Translations under genes and position numbers: made by a program | Assembly (NCBI RefSeq): GCF_008831285.2 | Contig: NC_045140.1 | Location: forward strand, 21,016,370-21,080,369 | DNA: 64,000 nucleotides | Source: Nymphaea colorata | Lineage: Eukaryota > Streptophyta > Magnoliopsida > Nymphaeales > Nymphaeaceae | Reading direction: 5' to 3' | In this document: positions 12,926 to 24,804 of the stretch, piece after piece | Numbering within the stretch: the first letter of the stretch is position 1 | Layout: the number at the start of each line of letters is the position of its first letter | The notes under the pieces: generated by a model | Told to the model about the DNA's origin: nothing | What the model saw: the letters and a program-made list of their open reading frames with translations, nothing else | The model's database searches: none

Positions 12926-15900
12926 GTGGTCTTCCACCCAAGTTTTTCAAAAATGCTTCACACTAGCGTTGGCACCTGCATGTTCGCACCCACAGCCATG
13001 TGACAGACTGAGATATGTTCTTCAATATTTTGAATCTTGAATTGTATTATAAACTAAGATGGAGCTGTTTGATAAAATTGGGAAAATGGCAGGACAAAAT
13101 AGAACCTTCTTGAATTGTATTATGAAGTATGAGCTAAGCCGGAGCTGACTGATAAAATAGGAAAAATGGCAGGAAAAGATAGAACCTTTGTTAGCGTTTG
13201 CAGATGCACATGTTTCAGCCCCTGGGAGATGGCATAGAGATCCATTGCAGCAAGGAAGGGATAAATCATCAGAGGAAGAACTGTTTGTAACCTTCTATGT
13301 TGATAGAAACATGTCAGTATGGTCACCTCGTGCCTAAACAATCACTTAAGATTCCCATTTCCACGCACTATCAATAGAACATTATAAAATTCAAAGATAA
13401 TGATCTAAAACTATAATACTTTTAATGTGAATTGAAAGATGAAAAACTGCATCTACGAAAAATCATGCCTTTTCCCTAATTATTAGGTCCAAACTACGAA
13501 TGCATTTATCCAAAAGAAAACCTATATCAATGGTTGCACAGACAGCATACAAAACAGGTCCCAGAATAAAAATTAAAGGATAAGTATGGAGATTAAATGC
13601 ATCCTGGTTTATTTGTGCAGTGAATGCTAAAGTTGTGCTTTGTTGAAAGTTATAATTTCTCAAAAGTACATTATGTAAAGAATGCTGGTGGATGAATATC
13701 ATTATCAGTAGACACTTGCAGTGCAAGTATTACACATATGCTTGAAAATTGAAACATTAGATGGGTAAATTGGATATATTTATCAAAAAAGCCAGTTGAC
13801 CTACACCTGACAGTAGCTAGAGATAGCTCAACTACAACATAAGGTTAACAAAGTTATAAGAGAATAAGAAGAAGTAGCCATCTTATAGAGAAATAAAGTA
13901 AAACAACTAACAGTTCATACTGTTCATCATTCATCAACATGAAGTAGTATGACTTATCACAAGATCTTTTAGCTAGCTCACAACTGACTAAAACTCTAAA
14001 GTGTATGCTGATGGGGGAAAAAACCTGAATCCATTTAATAGGGTAATTTCCAAATTGGCACCTAGATTTTTAAACTTTTTGGAAAATTTCACCTAGATAA
14101 TGACAATGTTTCAAAAACATAGTTAAAGATTGACATACTTAATTAGCATTTAGATCCTAGAGGGATTATCTTAAAAATTTAGCATCCAGTTTTTATCTAA
14201 AACTTTCGCAAACATTTTCATTGCCACAAATTGAACTGATAACTGTAGCATAGGAATGGTCACAGGCCTGACGCCAATGTTTATCAAGCATAAAGGGAAA
14301 AAGGAAACAAAAACTCTCTGGACTAAATTAATGATCACCATTTTTTTAGGCTTGCAGGTAAGACCAAATGTGTACTGTTATACTGTACTACTACAAGTTA
14401 AAACATCAATGTTCTTGTGTCAACACGAAACAGTTTAGGCATTGCAGATAAAATCTGAAAATGTTTAATTTTCTGTAATTGGTGAACATAAACAATTGTT
14501 ATTTATCAAATAAAGAAAAATTGGTTCCTTGCATTAAAATAATATTCAAACATTAGGTTCACTTGAAAATTCCCTGTTAGTAATTGAAAGGACAGTGGGA
14601 AAAGGGAAGAACCTCTGATAATTCTTGCATAGGAGATTCAAAACTGCCGCAAGCATCAAGCCCAGATTATCAAAGCAAACTGTTTGAATCTGAGACCCAA
14701 GTTCAAGATAAAGTCAAATAAAAAATGATAAAGGAACTTCGACAATAAATGGGAGAATTTGTACTAAAAAAAACCAACCTGAGCCTTCGCTGAAATTTCA
14801 CCAAGATTGTCTGCAATAGCAAAACTCCGATGAATTGCAGACTGCAACAGAAGCAATCAGAACTGAAGACATATGGAAATCGATAACTTAGATAGCGGAA
14901 GCACTTACACTAGTTGCTATATAGGCAGCTAAACTAATGGATTTAGCGATGTTGGCAATCGCAGCAAGAAGCAAAAAGTACTGAGGGAAAATTGAAGTCA
15001 GCATCTCAACGCCAACACCCAAACTGAAGAGCACGGATGTTGAGAATCTAACTCTCTGCACAGAATAGAGCAAGTATTAGACGATTTCACAAACAACCAA
15101 AAAACACTCAAATTGGAAAGGTGTATATATTTATACCTTCAAGTTAGTATCAAAAGCAGTGCCAACACGGGCAGTATATATGCACCTGCTAAGCCGCCCC
15201 AACCCATCTTTCAATACCCAATTAAAGGCTGCTGCCGATGGAAGAGACCGAGATGATCCAATCCCGATTGCTCTAAACATAGCCTAGTACAGTTTAGCAG
15301 AGACGCAAGAAATCATCCTTCTATCTATTAAAAGCATTCACATCTTTTGCAACCTACCTATGCTAGAAGTTGGTATATATCACAAAATGGAAACCAAAAA
15401 CCAAAAAAAGTTTAGAAAGAGAACAGAAATGATGATTCATAGAACTTGAGAGTCTCAAGCTGTTAAACAGGCATCAAATCCATGAAATCGATTGGCTATT
15501 TTTTCACGCTATAAAAACCAGAGAACCTTATCATCTGGATCCATGGACAATATATCTTCTCGTCCGAAACAAAATCTGTTTGGTGGAAAATAGAATTGCA
15601 GCCTCTAACATGAATTGCGCCTACTCGATTATTTTTAATTGGCCTGATCAAAAGTGAAGAAAGAAACACCAAGAAGGAACTGACTGTATGATAACGCCGC
15701 TAGATGAACCTACAAAATGAGGAAAAAGCGTGACCGTTAACGTCCATGTGCAAGAAATGACATTTTATTTACGTGTCACTACTTCGGTGAAGGATTTCAG
15801 TGGTACTTCGATGAAGGATTGAATTTTGTTTCACATCATATTAACCAATGGAACAAATGACTCGAGAGACAAAGGAGAGTACGTAACCTTGGCAGAAGGA

Positions 15901-16637
15901 ACACCACCATCACCAACTCATCGCGACCAGAAGAAAAACAATGCAAATTAGATCAATTCACCTTCCTGGATTTATTTTATTTAGCGCCGAAGAGACCCAG
16001 AATTTCAAGAACAGTCCCTTGTCCACTTCACGTGCAGATGATTCTTGAGACCCTTCGGCAATTATCAACGTATAGAACTCAAGAAAACAACGCACTAGTT
16101 GCACACGATAAACAATCACATTCTTTTCATACCTGAGTAGCCAGAACCTGGAGACTGGAGCTACAAATACGGTGCACGAATTTCCATCTCATGTAGTCCA
16201 TATAACTAGGCCCAACTTTTAGGGGTATGAACAATTTCTTCAGTGCAGAGAGCGAAATCTCCGCCCAACAACTAAAGATGGAAACTAATTCATCGGACCC
16301 ATTAAAACTCAACCCATGATGATCGACAGCGGCCTGCCGCAAGTGGCTGCCGTCCAGTACAAACCGCGACGAGCTATCGCCCCTGTGAATCCTGATGGAA
16401 GGGCATGTCGGCTCAGCTTCTTTTTCCCCTTCTTCTTCTTGTTTCTCCTCCCGCCTTCCAAGTGGGTAGCCAGATGGGATCTTGAGGGCCTCTCTTTTCT
16501 GCCATGGCCGCAGGGGCTTCGGACTCGGGTAAAGAAAACATGGTCCCTGAGGTTTACGCTGAAGCAGGTGCTCGGTGCTTTTCCAGGGTCTGTTATGCGG
16601 TTGAGGGCATTTGGAGCAGAGATGAACTGCTGCGTGC

Positions 16638-16639
<2 letters not shown>
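10732..16639 (-). CDS. RUS1: RUS1-like protein (DUF647/RUS family)
   Basis: Ten coding exons joined by hand: 16639-16133, 15283-15137, 15055-14909, 14841-14779, 14689-14613, 13291-13186, 11995-11896, 11411-11284, 11183-11118 and 11028-10732. They total 1,638 nt and give 545 aa with all phases matching. The DUF647 core contains FNWVLKDGLGRLSRCIYTA, FSLGVGVEMLTSIFPQYF, ANIAKSISLA, RSFAIADNLGEISAKAQ and QGLKHVHLQTLTK. The tail ends in GWIVKNVLLNSQEQIRFS. From memory this fits RUS1 (ROOT UV-B SENSITIVE 1) better than RUS2-RUS6. RUS1 acts with RUS2 in root UV-B sensing and seedling development. The N-terminal ~90 residues are basic and Ser-rich, possibly a transit peptide. The start is uncertain: ATG 16639 directly follows a (CT)19 tract, and an in-frame ATG at 16690 would add a Ser-Leu run. 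The fifth/sixth exon junction could shift by 3 nt (13294 or 13291). Confidence 0.87.
12883..12922. repeat. (TA)20 microsatellite in RUS1 intron
   Basis: Uninterrupted TA dinucleotide run inside the ~1.2-kb intron between the sixth and seventh coding exons of the RUS1-like gene. Confidence 0.95.

Positions 16640-16641
<2 letters not shown>

Positions 16642-16679
<38 letters not shown>
16642..16679. repeat. (GA)19 microsatellite abutting the RUS1 start
   Basis: Perfect (GA)19 on the + strand, read as (CT)19 in the RUS1 mRNA leader immediately 5' of the proposed ATG at 16639. CT-rich leaders are common in plant 5' UTRs. Here the repeat length also decides whether an upstream ATG (16690) is in frame. 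Confidence 0.95.
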
Positions 16680-16680
<1 letters not shown>

Positions 16681-19600
16681 GATGAGACAAGAGTCTCTTG
16701 TTCCACTATTTTTAGTTCCTCTCTCGCTCGCTCAGGAGGGATAAAAAGAGATGATAGGAAGAAAGAATTGGAGAAGAGAGTGACCGCCCTCAAGTCAATT
16801 TTGCCGCGCCCCTAAAACAACGAATGCATGCCGCGGGAAGGAGTCCGAGAACACGATTCGTGAGAAACGCTCTCTTCCTGGCTCTCGCTCTCTTTCTCGT
16901 TAGAGCAAAGATTCTAACAATTATAATATTAGATTATCTCATCGTTGGCTAGCGGTCTGTTCATTTCCTTAATTTCATCTTCGTTTAGTTTTTGCAGATA
17001 CAACTGTCTGAATAAAAGGTGAAATAACTTGTAACGCTCAATCTATCTAATTTTTAAGAAAAATGTGGGTGAAATCGCCACAATATTAAAGGAATTGTTC
17101 AACGAGCACATTTGAATTGTCAGACTTGAAGGAATTTTTTGCATGAAACTAACACCATAAATATGTACGCTAAATATTTCCAATAATTATTTCTTTAACA
17201 AGAATGTACAATTGCGGAGCCCAAATATTTGTACAAGCTCAAATAATTGGCTTTTGGATTTTACATATTTTTGAATGATCAAAGTAATCTGAGCTTTATT
17301 TTTATCGTTTTTGAAATATAAAATATAATCAGTCAGTTGAGTGGTCTGACCGTTTTTTGCTTTTGTTTGATTTTGATACTGATTAAGTTCTTATTCTAGC
17401 TTTGAGTCCCGCTCTCAACTCTCAGAGTTTAAACAGTTAGTTATAAGTCCAACAACCACCTTGAGGGTTTAGGCAGAACGTCACTGAACGACTCACCCAA
17501 GACATTCAATGACGGCATTTTGAAACCTTTTATATTTTTTTTTCTCGTGAAAATCATGATCCCTATAGGTGCTACTTTTTTACATGTCTCTTTTTCAGGG
17601 TCAAAAGAAGCACACATAGATATGCAGATCTGTTGTAGATATATTCTTCTTTTGGGCCTTGAGATGAATTTTTTTTAGACCACATGCATGTTGCATGAGA
17701 CAAGTTCCAACAGGCTCTTAGAAGTTGCAAGAATCACTATACATCTACTAGTGTTCTAATAGAATACTTGAAGAAACATTTGTTTAGTGAGTTAAAAAGC
17801 GACCATCAGTTTGATCAATATCATTATAATATTGATCGACTTATAATATTCATACTATATCGAGCAAGCAGCGGCTGAATACGCTGCGTAATGACGAAAT
17901 GAAACTCCCCACCCTCCCAATGAGCTGCATTGGAACCTAGGCATCAAATGGTACTCTCACCGTTTGTGACCCATGAAAACAGAGGCCATGCTTGAAAGGC
18001 GAAAGGACTAAAAAGAAGAAGTGGTCAATCTCACCATTTTCTTCGCCATTGAATCATATCAAAGTCTACGGGTTTTGCTTTTGATCAATTGGTTATGTCA
18101 TTTGTTACTTGGGAACGACTTTGTTGCTTTTTCCAGAAGTTTGCATGTATTAGCATTGCCTTTTTATCATTGACTCGTGTTGTTGTATGTGTCAAATGTG
18201 ACAATATGATTGATTAGTTATGTAAACTGGGGCTAAATGTTTGCTTAACTAATTTTGCCTGGTTTGATGGTTGGAAAGTTTGGGTTGGTTCTCTTATTAA
18301 TGTGTGCTCCAGAAATTATAGAATTTTCAGGAATTCACAAAAGCTATTTGGATCGACGTCCATAGTTGAGTTATCCTGTGGATATGGGAGAGTCGTTCTG
18401 TGGATGTCTGTGTCCGTTGAAGTAGTAAACAGATGGATTTCTTGAGCAGTTGAATTCTTTCATAGGCGTTTTACGTAGTTCGTTGAGGATTTCCGTTCCT
18501 GAGATCATGTTGTCTGCGTGGATGTGGAAGCCTTGCTTTACATATGTGCAGTTATTACTATCAGGTCATCTTCCAGAAGTAGCATGCGTGTGGACACCAC
18601 TCGTTCGGAAGTTTTCTAGTTGGAAACAATTCATCGTTCTTGGGATTGATCACTCTATGCAACCTTTTGGGCCTGTAATCTTTCTGTGGCTTTGGTTCAT
18701 ATACTTTTTCCGATCATGTCTCTAGAAACCCAAGTGTTTCTGGATAGTTTTTTATTTTAGATTTATTTGAATGTTTATCAATGTATGTCTGTTTATTTAG
18801 TTGGAATGCCAGCAGCACTCGTGCTTTCTGTGAGCAGTCTTTTGGGTGTTTTTGCACAAAAAAAAAATGTTATTCTCCTTGGGCACTCTCCTTGGCATTA
18901 AGTGGAAATTAATTGCCTTGTCATTTGTTATTCTTTTGTCCTTTTCTTCTAGAGAAGATGCCCATAATGCTTTGTTTGCATCGGCAAACATGTATGTGGA
19001 TAACTTGACCTGACAGTGCATCCTCTGCTCCAGATTAACTATGTATGGTTTTTGCATTTGCCTGATGCATATTGTTTAAATTTTATCTTTCCACCTCTTT
19101 TTTGTTTCTTCTTGTATCACAACTGTTAATGATGGAAGAGTCATTTGTTATTGCTTTACAGGAACTTTATTGTTTCTTATTTCTGTTGTGCGTGAATTCG
19201 GAGTAAGTTCAAAAACAATCATGTTTGGATATCAACTAGAAAGCTAAAACAGTTTTCCCATGTTTTGAGAAATGAATGAGGTTTAGATTGGTTCCAGAGT
19301 CGTTTTATTCGGACTGAGTTGAGGAAATACTTTCTTTTTTAACTAATGGTATTATGAATTTCTTATTTTCAATTCAAATTTGGAACTTCCTGTAAAGTTT
19401 ATTTGTTCCCTGGGTATCATAATATTATTGATAGGTAAAAGTGGTCACAACTTCTGTCTACATAAGGATTCATAGACGCAGTGGTCACTTGCGTAAGTAT
19501 TAAGACAGGTCCACAAAGAAAATCTACTACTGTTACAGCATGTGACAGTTACACTTCTACTATGCTTGATGACAAAATTTCTGTTTGATTTCAAAGCCAT

Positions 19601-20780
19601 TAAAGAACTCAGCTTTTGATCTACTTTTAGGTACATTCAATTTGCAATGTTGAGCTAGATTTGCTATTGTGAGGGTATTCTAGTTAGCAACGGAATTGAT
19701 CTTGGCGTATTCTCCAAATCGCATAAAGATTCCGTAAAACCATTTTTATTGTTGCTTTTGTAATTGAGCTTTTCTTTCTACTTCTCTGTGATGCTAGATT
19801 ATTGTAATTGGTCTTTGCCTTCTAAGTTTGTATGACACTGGTAATGGCTTGAGATCGTTTGCCTCCAGTTTGGTTCTAAATCAGCAATAGCGTTTAAAAA
19901 AGTTATGATGATTTTCATTCTTTATGTTGTTTACACAGTAATCTCCATTTTCTCATGCCATTGTTGTCTGAGTCTCCATGTGCCCTCGATTTGTCCGTCC
20001 GTGAACATGATACTCATTTGGCTGCACAAATAATGTCTGTGCTTCTATACTTTCTGGATCTTTAAATCTGCTCATCAGTGGGGCAGGTGTTCCACTGAAT
20101 GCGATCCTTTATCCTTATCTGTCAAGAAAGTTTCTATTGTGAATGTATTCGAGATTAAGGTTCACTTGTTTCCACCCTTCCTACTTTATCATGTATTTAT
20201 TCTTGATTGGGGTCAAAAGTGGAGACCTGTAGTATGGGAAGAAATGATAAAGGAAAGGGAGGCAACAGATATGGGGAATGACTTCTGTAAATGTGATAGC
20301 TAATGCTGGGAGATATGGGGAATGACTTCTGTAAATGTGATAGCTAATGCTGGGAGAAATTTAACTGTCTTTACTCCATTAGGTCATGTTATACAGTGCG
20401 ACGGAGCTAGAAAACAATGAGGAAATGTGATGTTTGACAAAGGGACATTGAGAGCTCTTCTTTTGTTCTGCTAATGTGTGACATGAAACAAACTAATAAC
20501 TTCGGGAGAAGGAACAACAGGATAATGAAAAATATTGCTGTGTAAAAGAGCTGCAACTTTACCATGTAATATGTATACTTCCTTTTCAACAGGGAAGAAA
20601 GAGAGCCATTTAAAAATTTTATGTATCTCATATGAACAACAGAAAATGTATGCTGCACCGATAATGTCTCCAGGATTTCCTATCCACCTCGCTTTTTCAT
20701 GGTTACTAGCATTAGTTGATAATCTTTCCGTCTTTTTTATGCTGATAGAGATGCAGTCTCGTTCCCATGCTAACTTCCTG
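16680..20780. other. intergenic, no supported gene
   Basis: It begins with the presumed RUS1 promoter on the minus strand and continues as AT-rich DNA. Short reading frames (for example 18450-18725 +, 91 codons) show no recognisable domain. A 44-bp tandem duplication lies at 20267-20354. Nothing else can be supported. Confidence 0.55.
20267..20354. repeat. 44-bp perfect tandem duplication
   Basis: The unit at 20267-20310, beginning agatatggggaatgac, recurs exactly at 20311-20354. It lies about 450 bp upstream of the RPN3 pseudogene and has no coding context. Confidence 0.9.
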
Positions 20781-20794
20781 AGTTAATGCAGTTT

Positions 20795-21501
20795 TGATGT
20801 GTAGAAAAAATTTAGAGCAGTTGATTTGTCGTACTTTAATGCCTGTATGTGGTTTTTGGCATTTGACCTTTCACTTGGTTCTCTCTACGAGTCTACAGTA
20901 TGATATCCATGATGGAGAATTTGGCACTGCGTCTTCTGCAGCTCAAGGTCCTATTAGATATTCATTTCCGGAGTGCTTGTTCTAATATTTCTGGTCGGTC
21001 ATAGGCAGTATGAAGAGGAAACTGACTTTTGATGCTTCAGTGTTTTCATGTTTTGCCGGGATCTGCTATTGGCTTGTATATTGGTTTTTCAACTTGTTTG
21101 GGTCATCTGCAGGCAAAATCTTGTGCTTCGAATGCAGTTGTTAGACTGAAGCAGTTGAACCGCAGGACTGTTGATGTGCTGGCAGCCAGATTATGTTCCT
21201 AGGGTAAGCTTTATAACCTTTGAAGTTACTCCAGTTTTCATCGAAGTTGCAATATTCACCACTCTATATGCACATGCTACACTTCAAGGTAGTTTACTTA
21301 TGATTCTTTTCTTAACAGGGGATGTTTACTAATGAGCCTCGGTTGGTCTTAACATGCATAATGAGGCTGTAAGGGCTCTGACGTTCCCTCCAAATGCCCA
21401 CAAGAAGAGAAGGTGAGCGTGGAGAAGCGAAGAGAGAGAGACAGCAACAGGAACAGGAGCTTGCAAAGCATATCGCAGAGAAGGACGATGATGAGTTTTA
21501 G
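20795..21501 (+). pseudogene. RPN3: truncated RPN3 (26S proteasome subunit) pseudogene
   Basis: Three collinear pieces of the 19S lid subunit RPN3/PSMD3 are seen. (1) About 20795-20985 resembles the N-terminal exon, with shifted frames; DIHDGEFGTASSAAQGP matches the acidic DEHDMEVDTATSATQAP-type region. (2) 21113-21201 reads AKSCASNAVVRLKQLNRRTVDVLAARL, split across this description as AKSCASNAVVRLKQ and LNRRTVDVLAARL, flanked by intron-like sequence. (3) 21325-21501 holds MHNEAVRALTFPPNAHKK and, in another frame, RERQQQEQELAKHIAEKDDDEF (20 or more residues; core ELAKHIAEKDDDEF) ending at TAG. The central PCI-containing portion, some 300 residues in normal RPN3, is absent. There are stops and frameshifts in piece 3. 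Retained introns argue for a broken duplicated gene and against a retrocopy. The product would be non-functional. Confidence 0.75.
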
Positions 21502-23963
21502 ATCTGCCTGACAATTCCATGGTTTTCCCACTTTCCTGCAACCACCAGTTTCATTTGTGCCGCAGCTGAGTTTTTTGTTTCCTACCATACCTACCGTCTT
21601 CTTTTATGTTAGTTTTGGAGTAGCTTGTTATATTCATCTTTTTTCTGTTCCCAATACTTTTAAATGGTTCCCCGGAAAGTGAAGACCAGATTGACGAAAA
21701 TGATGAATGGAATTGCAGCAACCCATTGGATTGCGGAATATGCCACTAAATGAATCAGATTTAACATGTGGCAAGTTCTAAGCAGAACAGTTCCTTTACA
21801 ACGCTGTACAATTTTGTTGCTAGTTGTATTGCATTCTTTCGTTTTGTAAATACATGACTGGGCCCCTGTAACAGCGTCGGTCGGTATGGGTGTTTTTCAC
21901 ATTTTCTTCAGGTGTTCTTATGTTTTTTTTGCACTTTCTGAGTTTTTTACACTTTTATTGCCATATTTTTATTTCCACATTTTACTTTTAAGAACTTTTT
22001 GTAATTGTTTTAAAAGTTGCCATTTTTGTTTAAATAAAATAAAACTCTGGTAAGAAAACTCCTGCCTTTTGAAACCTTTAGATGATATTGTTGCTTGGAT
22101 ATCACTCAGATATATATTTATCCGGTTTCACATTTGGATCCAGACTGGGTCTTTCCCTAGTGAATCTGGATAAAAACTAGGTCTTACCCGATTCAGCTGG
22201 ATATCCATTGCTCTCTCTCCCCACCTCTTTCTCTCTCCCTCCCTCCCTATGTTTGCCATAGCTGAAAGGATGAACGATTAGTCTAATGGGATGATGTCAA
22301 CTTTGGGGTGCTGTTAGGTTGTGAACTCTGTTGTTGCCAAATGGCTGGGGCTTCCAGGGCTTGTCTCTACAGGACGGAGGACTCGCACACTGCCCTGAAG
22401 GCCACGGGTTTGAACCCCGGTTTGCTCGGTTCTTTGGCAATGGCGCTCGTTTCTGGATCTTGCCCAGAACGACGTATCGGTCCTGTACTCTTTTAACCCT
22501 CAAGGTATAAGAACCAAGACCACACAACCTCTTTGTCTTTTCATCCATTGAAACATCAATAGATTAGGTTAAGATGAGCTTGATCTAATTGCCGAGCCAT
22601 GTATAAGCCAGGGAGGGCAGATGCCCCTCCTATATTTCCCATAACTCTTGTATAAACACACATAAATGGACTTATTTACATATTAGAGACCATCTAACAG
22701 TTTGATCACAGTATGGAAGGTTGGTGGTTCTTATATTGTCAATTGTATACAATAATACAATATTGTCGAATGTTGGCTAAAACTGGGAGCGATTATTAAT
22801 ACAGTTGGCATTAGTTATAAGGATTTAGGCATTGCACCCGTTATATTCTGAAGCAAGATTCTGTTTTCAAAAACAAAAATTGCTCAAACTGAAATATCAT
22901 TAGATGAACAGACAAAGAAAGACGATCCGCTGAAGCTGAGAGAAATTGATTAAGTGTGGAATATAGGGGGCACCGGAAGCGGTGAGTGTCGTAGAACACA
23001 CCGACCTGAACTCCATAATGTGTCAACCACTGAGGTACAGGTCGCCATGGACCCATGAGCTCTGCAAGGGAAAGGTGACTCTGGCTGGTGATGCCACCCA
23101 CCGAATGCCTAATCCTTGTTCCTGATTAGGCTTTCTTGCAGTATAAATATGCAAATTGGGCTTGGCCGTTTGCTTCTTAATTGGTGATTAGATGGGTATG
23201 GGAATTTTGAGACCAAAAGAAATGCACGTCCTCCTGCAATAAAGCAATCGGATGATATCAGTTTTTGAGTATCTGCCAAGACTGCCATGGAATTTGACCA
23301 TCGCGTCTCCAGGAAATGGATTGTCATTTGCACATTGGTTGCAACCACCTTATGGCTTCATTCTTTAATTTATATAGAATTATGTCGAGTGACCGGCGCG
23401 TGCGTTTCACATTTCTAATTGGGTATTGGTCATAACGTCACAAGATTCAATCATCCCTTCAATTTCTAGATCGATGGTTTTTAAAAAAATTTACCACCGG
23501 GTTCCAGAACATCACCATTATTACACTACTGATGATGACCGTCGCCGTCGAGTTCCTTTGTTCCCATATAGAAAGATACACACGGTAAACTGCGTAAAGT
23601 TTTCTTCATACTTTGGAAGGAAGCAAATGGCTGAGGAACACGAGAATAAGCTCATGTTCATAAGATCGATCGAGATCATTAACAATTGCAAGAGCACAAG
23701 CACCATGGTTGGATTGCTACCAGAAACAGTGTTACCGATTTGTGTTGAAAGGCAAGATTTGAGCTCCTCATCCTTCTCAATCAGATTTTGTAACAGTTTT
23801 AAGGAAATTGATTACTCATCATTCAAAATAGAGACTACAGTGTATGCTATATACAACTCCACATGATCAAAAGCTATACAGGCGAGAAGACGCACGAACG
23901 GAGACGGAAAATATCTCTACTACAAGTAGAGCATATGCCTGTGAAAACGGCACTGCGGCAAGT
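21502..23963. other. intergenic with possible SINE; no gene
   Basis: AT-rich DNA between the RPN3 pseudogene and the small 75-aa gene. A 146-codon + frame (23426-23866) exists but lacks any recognisable motif, and its composition looks random. One tRNA-like internal promoter motif is described separately. Confidence 0.5.
22340..22500 (+). mobile_element. possible tRNA-derived SINE fragment
   Basis: GGTTTGAACCC at 22407-22417 matches a Pol III B-box (T-arm like). It sits in a patch that is GC-richer than its flanks, with an A-box-like stretch upstream (tggctggggcttcc near 22342). No tRNA cloverleaf can be drawn, and no target duplication or poly-A/T tail is clear. This is suggestive only. Confidence 0.25.
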
Positions 23964-24191
23964 CTAAGGGGAGAAGACGTCCAAGAGCATGCAGAGCGTG
24001 GCCTCAGAGATGCTCTTGTGCAGCAGTTTGGCGACGGTCTTGTCGGAAGAAGCCAAATCCGGCGACTTGCGAGCTGCCTGCTCCTCTGCTTGCTTGGTCG
24101 TTTTGAAGTCGGAGCCACCGGGGATTATGCTTATGCTCTTCGCCTGGAGCTTGGAGTGGTCGTTACTCCACAAATCCACTAAGGCAGACAT
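23964..24191 (-). CDS. small plant protein, 75 aa, unknown function
   Basis: A single exon encodes 75 residues, starting MSALVDLWSNDHSKL and ending SEATLCMLLDVFSP. The layout resembles a group of short plant proteins: a conserved N-terminal M-x-x-L-V-x-x-W-like block, a Lys/Ala/Ser-rich middle and a C-terminal S-E-A-T-x(2)-M-L-x-D/V-x-F-S/A-P tail. Members are known mainly as uncharacterised, sometimes stress-responsive proteins; that link is from memory and weak. There is no signal peptide or membrane span. The frame is open upstream (to 24539), but the start at 24191 fits the family. A TATA box lies at 24313-24320, which would place the longer start upstream of transcription. Confidence 0.65.
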   Translation of the reverse strand: MSALVDLWSNDHSKLQAKSISIIPGGSDFKTTKQAEEQAARKSPDLASSDKTVAKLLHKSISEATLCMLLDVFSP

Positions 24192-24312
24192 TCTCAATCT
24201 CAGATTTCTCTTCTGAACCAGAACGAGACTTTGCTCTTCTTTCCTTGCGTTCTCTCCTTCGCTTTCTCTCTCTGTTTGAGGCGGTGATGAGGAGAAAGAC
24301 GACGGTGTGATG

Positions 24313-24320
24313 CTTATATA
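24313..24320 (-). promoter_or_regulatory. TATA box of 75-aa gene
   Basis: TATATAAG on the minus strand, about 120 bp upstream of the ATG at 24191. It is followed by a C/T- and A/G-rich leader. Spacing fits a TATA element with a leader of roughly 90 nt, which supports the short coding start. Confidence 0.55.
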
Positions 24321-24660
24321 GGTGACCCTTGAAACCACCGATCTGTAGAAAAACCACCACTGTATCTTTATGCTTGTGGGCGCCCATTGCCATGGTTTTG
24401 CTTCTGGCGTACTTTTGCCAGTTTCATACAGTGTGCTGACAGAAAGAATACCGCGCTCCCATTGGATGTTGGATGATAGCAGTTGTTTAGGAAACTCCTC
24501 TCGCCACTTGCTGCATGAAACAAAAGAGAAGGGCAACAAGATTCTCTAGAGGGTTACAGTAGAGAAAATTCCACCTGGAAGGAAAATACCAAGATATTTT
24601 GGAACTGTCCCACAGATTTGTTGCTTCCCACGGTAGACGTGGCGATAAGATGAGGTAGGA

Positions 24661-24804
24661 GAGATGAAGGGACTATTCCTCCCATCTTGGGAAAAGGTCT
24701 CAACCCACCCACCGTTTGGGAAGTTTGATATCTTATTTAGTGAGAGTGATGAGATGAGGGCCAATTCCTGCCCCTACCAAAGCCACCCACCGTTTGGGGA
24801 GTTT
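24661..24804. repeat. diverged direct repeat upstream of 75-aa gene
   Basis: Two related units (24661-24725 and 24751-24804) each begin gagatgaggg/gagatgaagg. Each ends in the shared core cacccaccgtttggg followed by (a/g)agttt. They lie some 500 bp upstream of the small gene and could be paired regulatory sites or an old tandem duplication. Confidence 0.55.

Noticed and set aside
22407-22417. tRNA gene
   Set aside because: Only a T-arm-like motif is present. No acceptor, D or anticodon stems pair around it.
23426-23866. 146-codon + strand open frame
   Set aside because: No domain, poor start context, AT-biased composition like the flanks. It ends just left of a real gene on the other strand.
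24192-24539. N-terminal extension of the 75-aa protein (191 codons in total)
   Set aside because: It would require transcription from above the TATA box at 24313-24320, and the extension has no conserved features.
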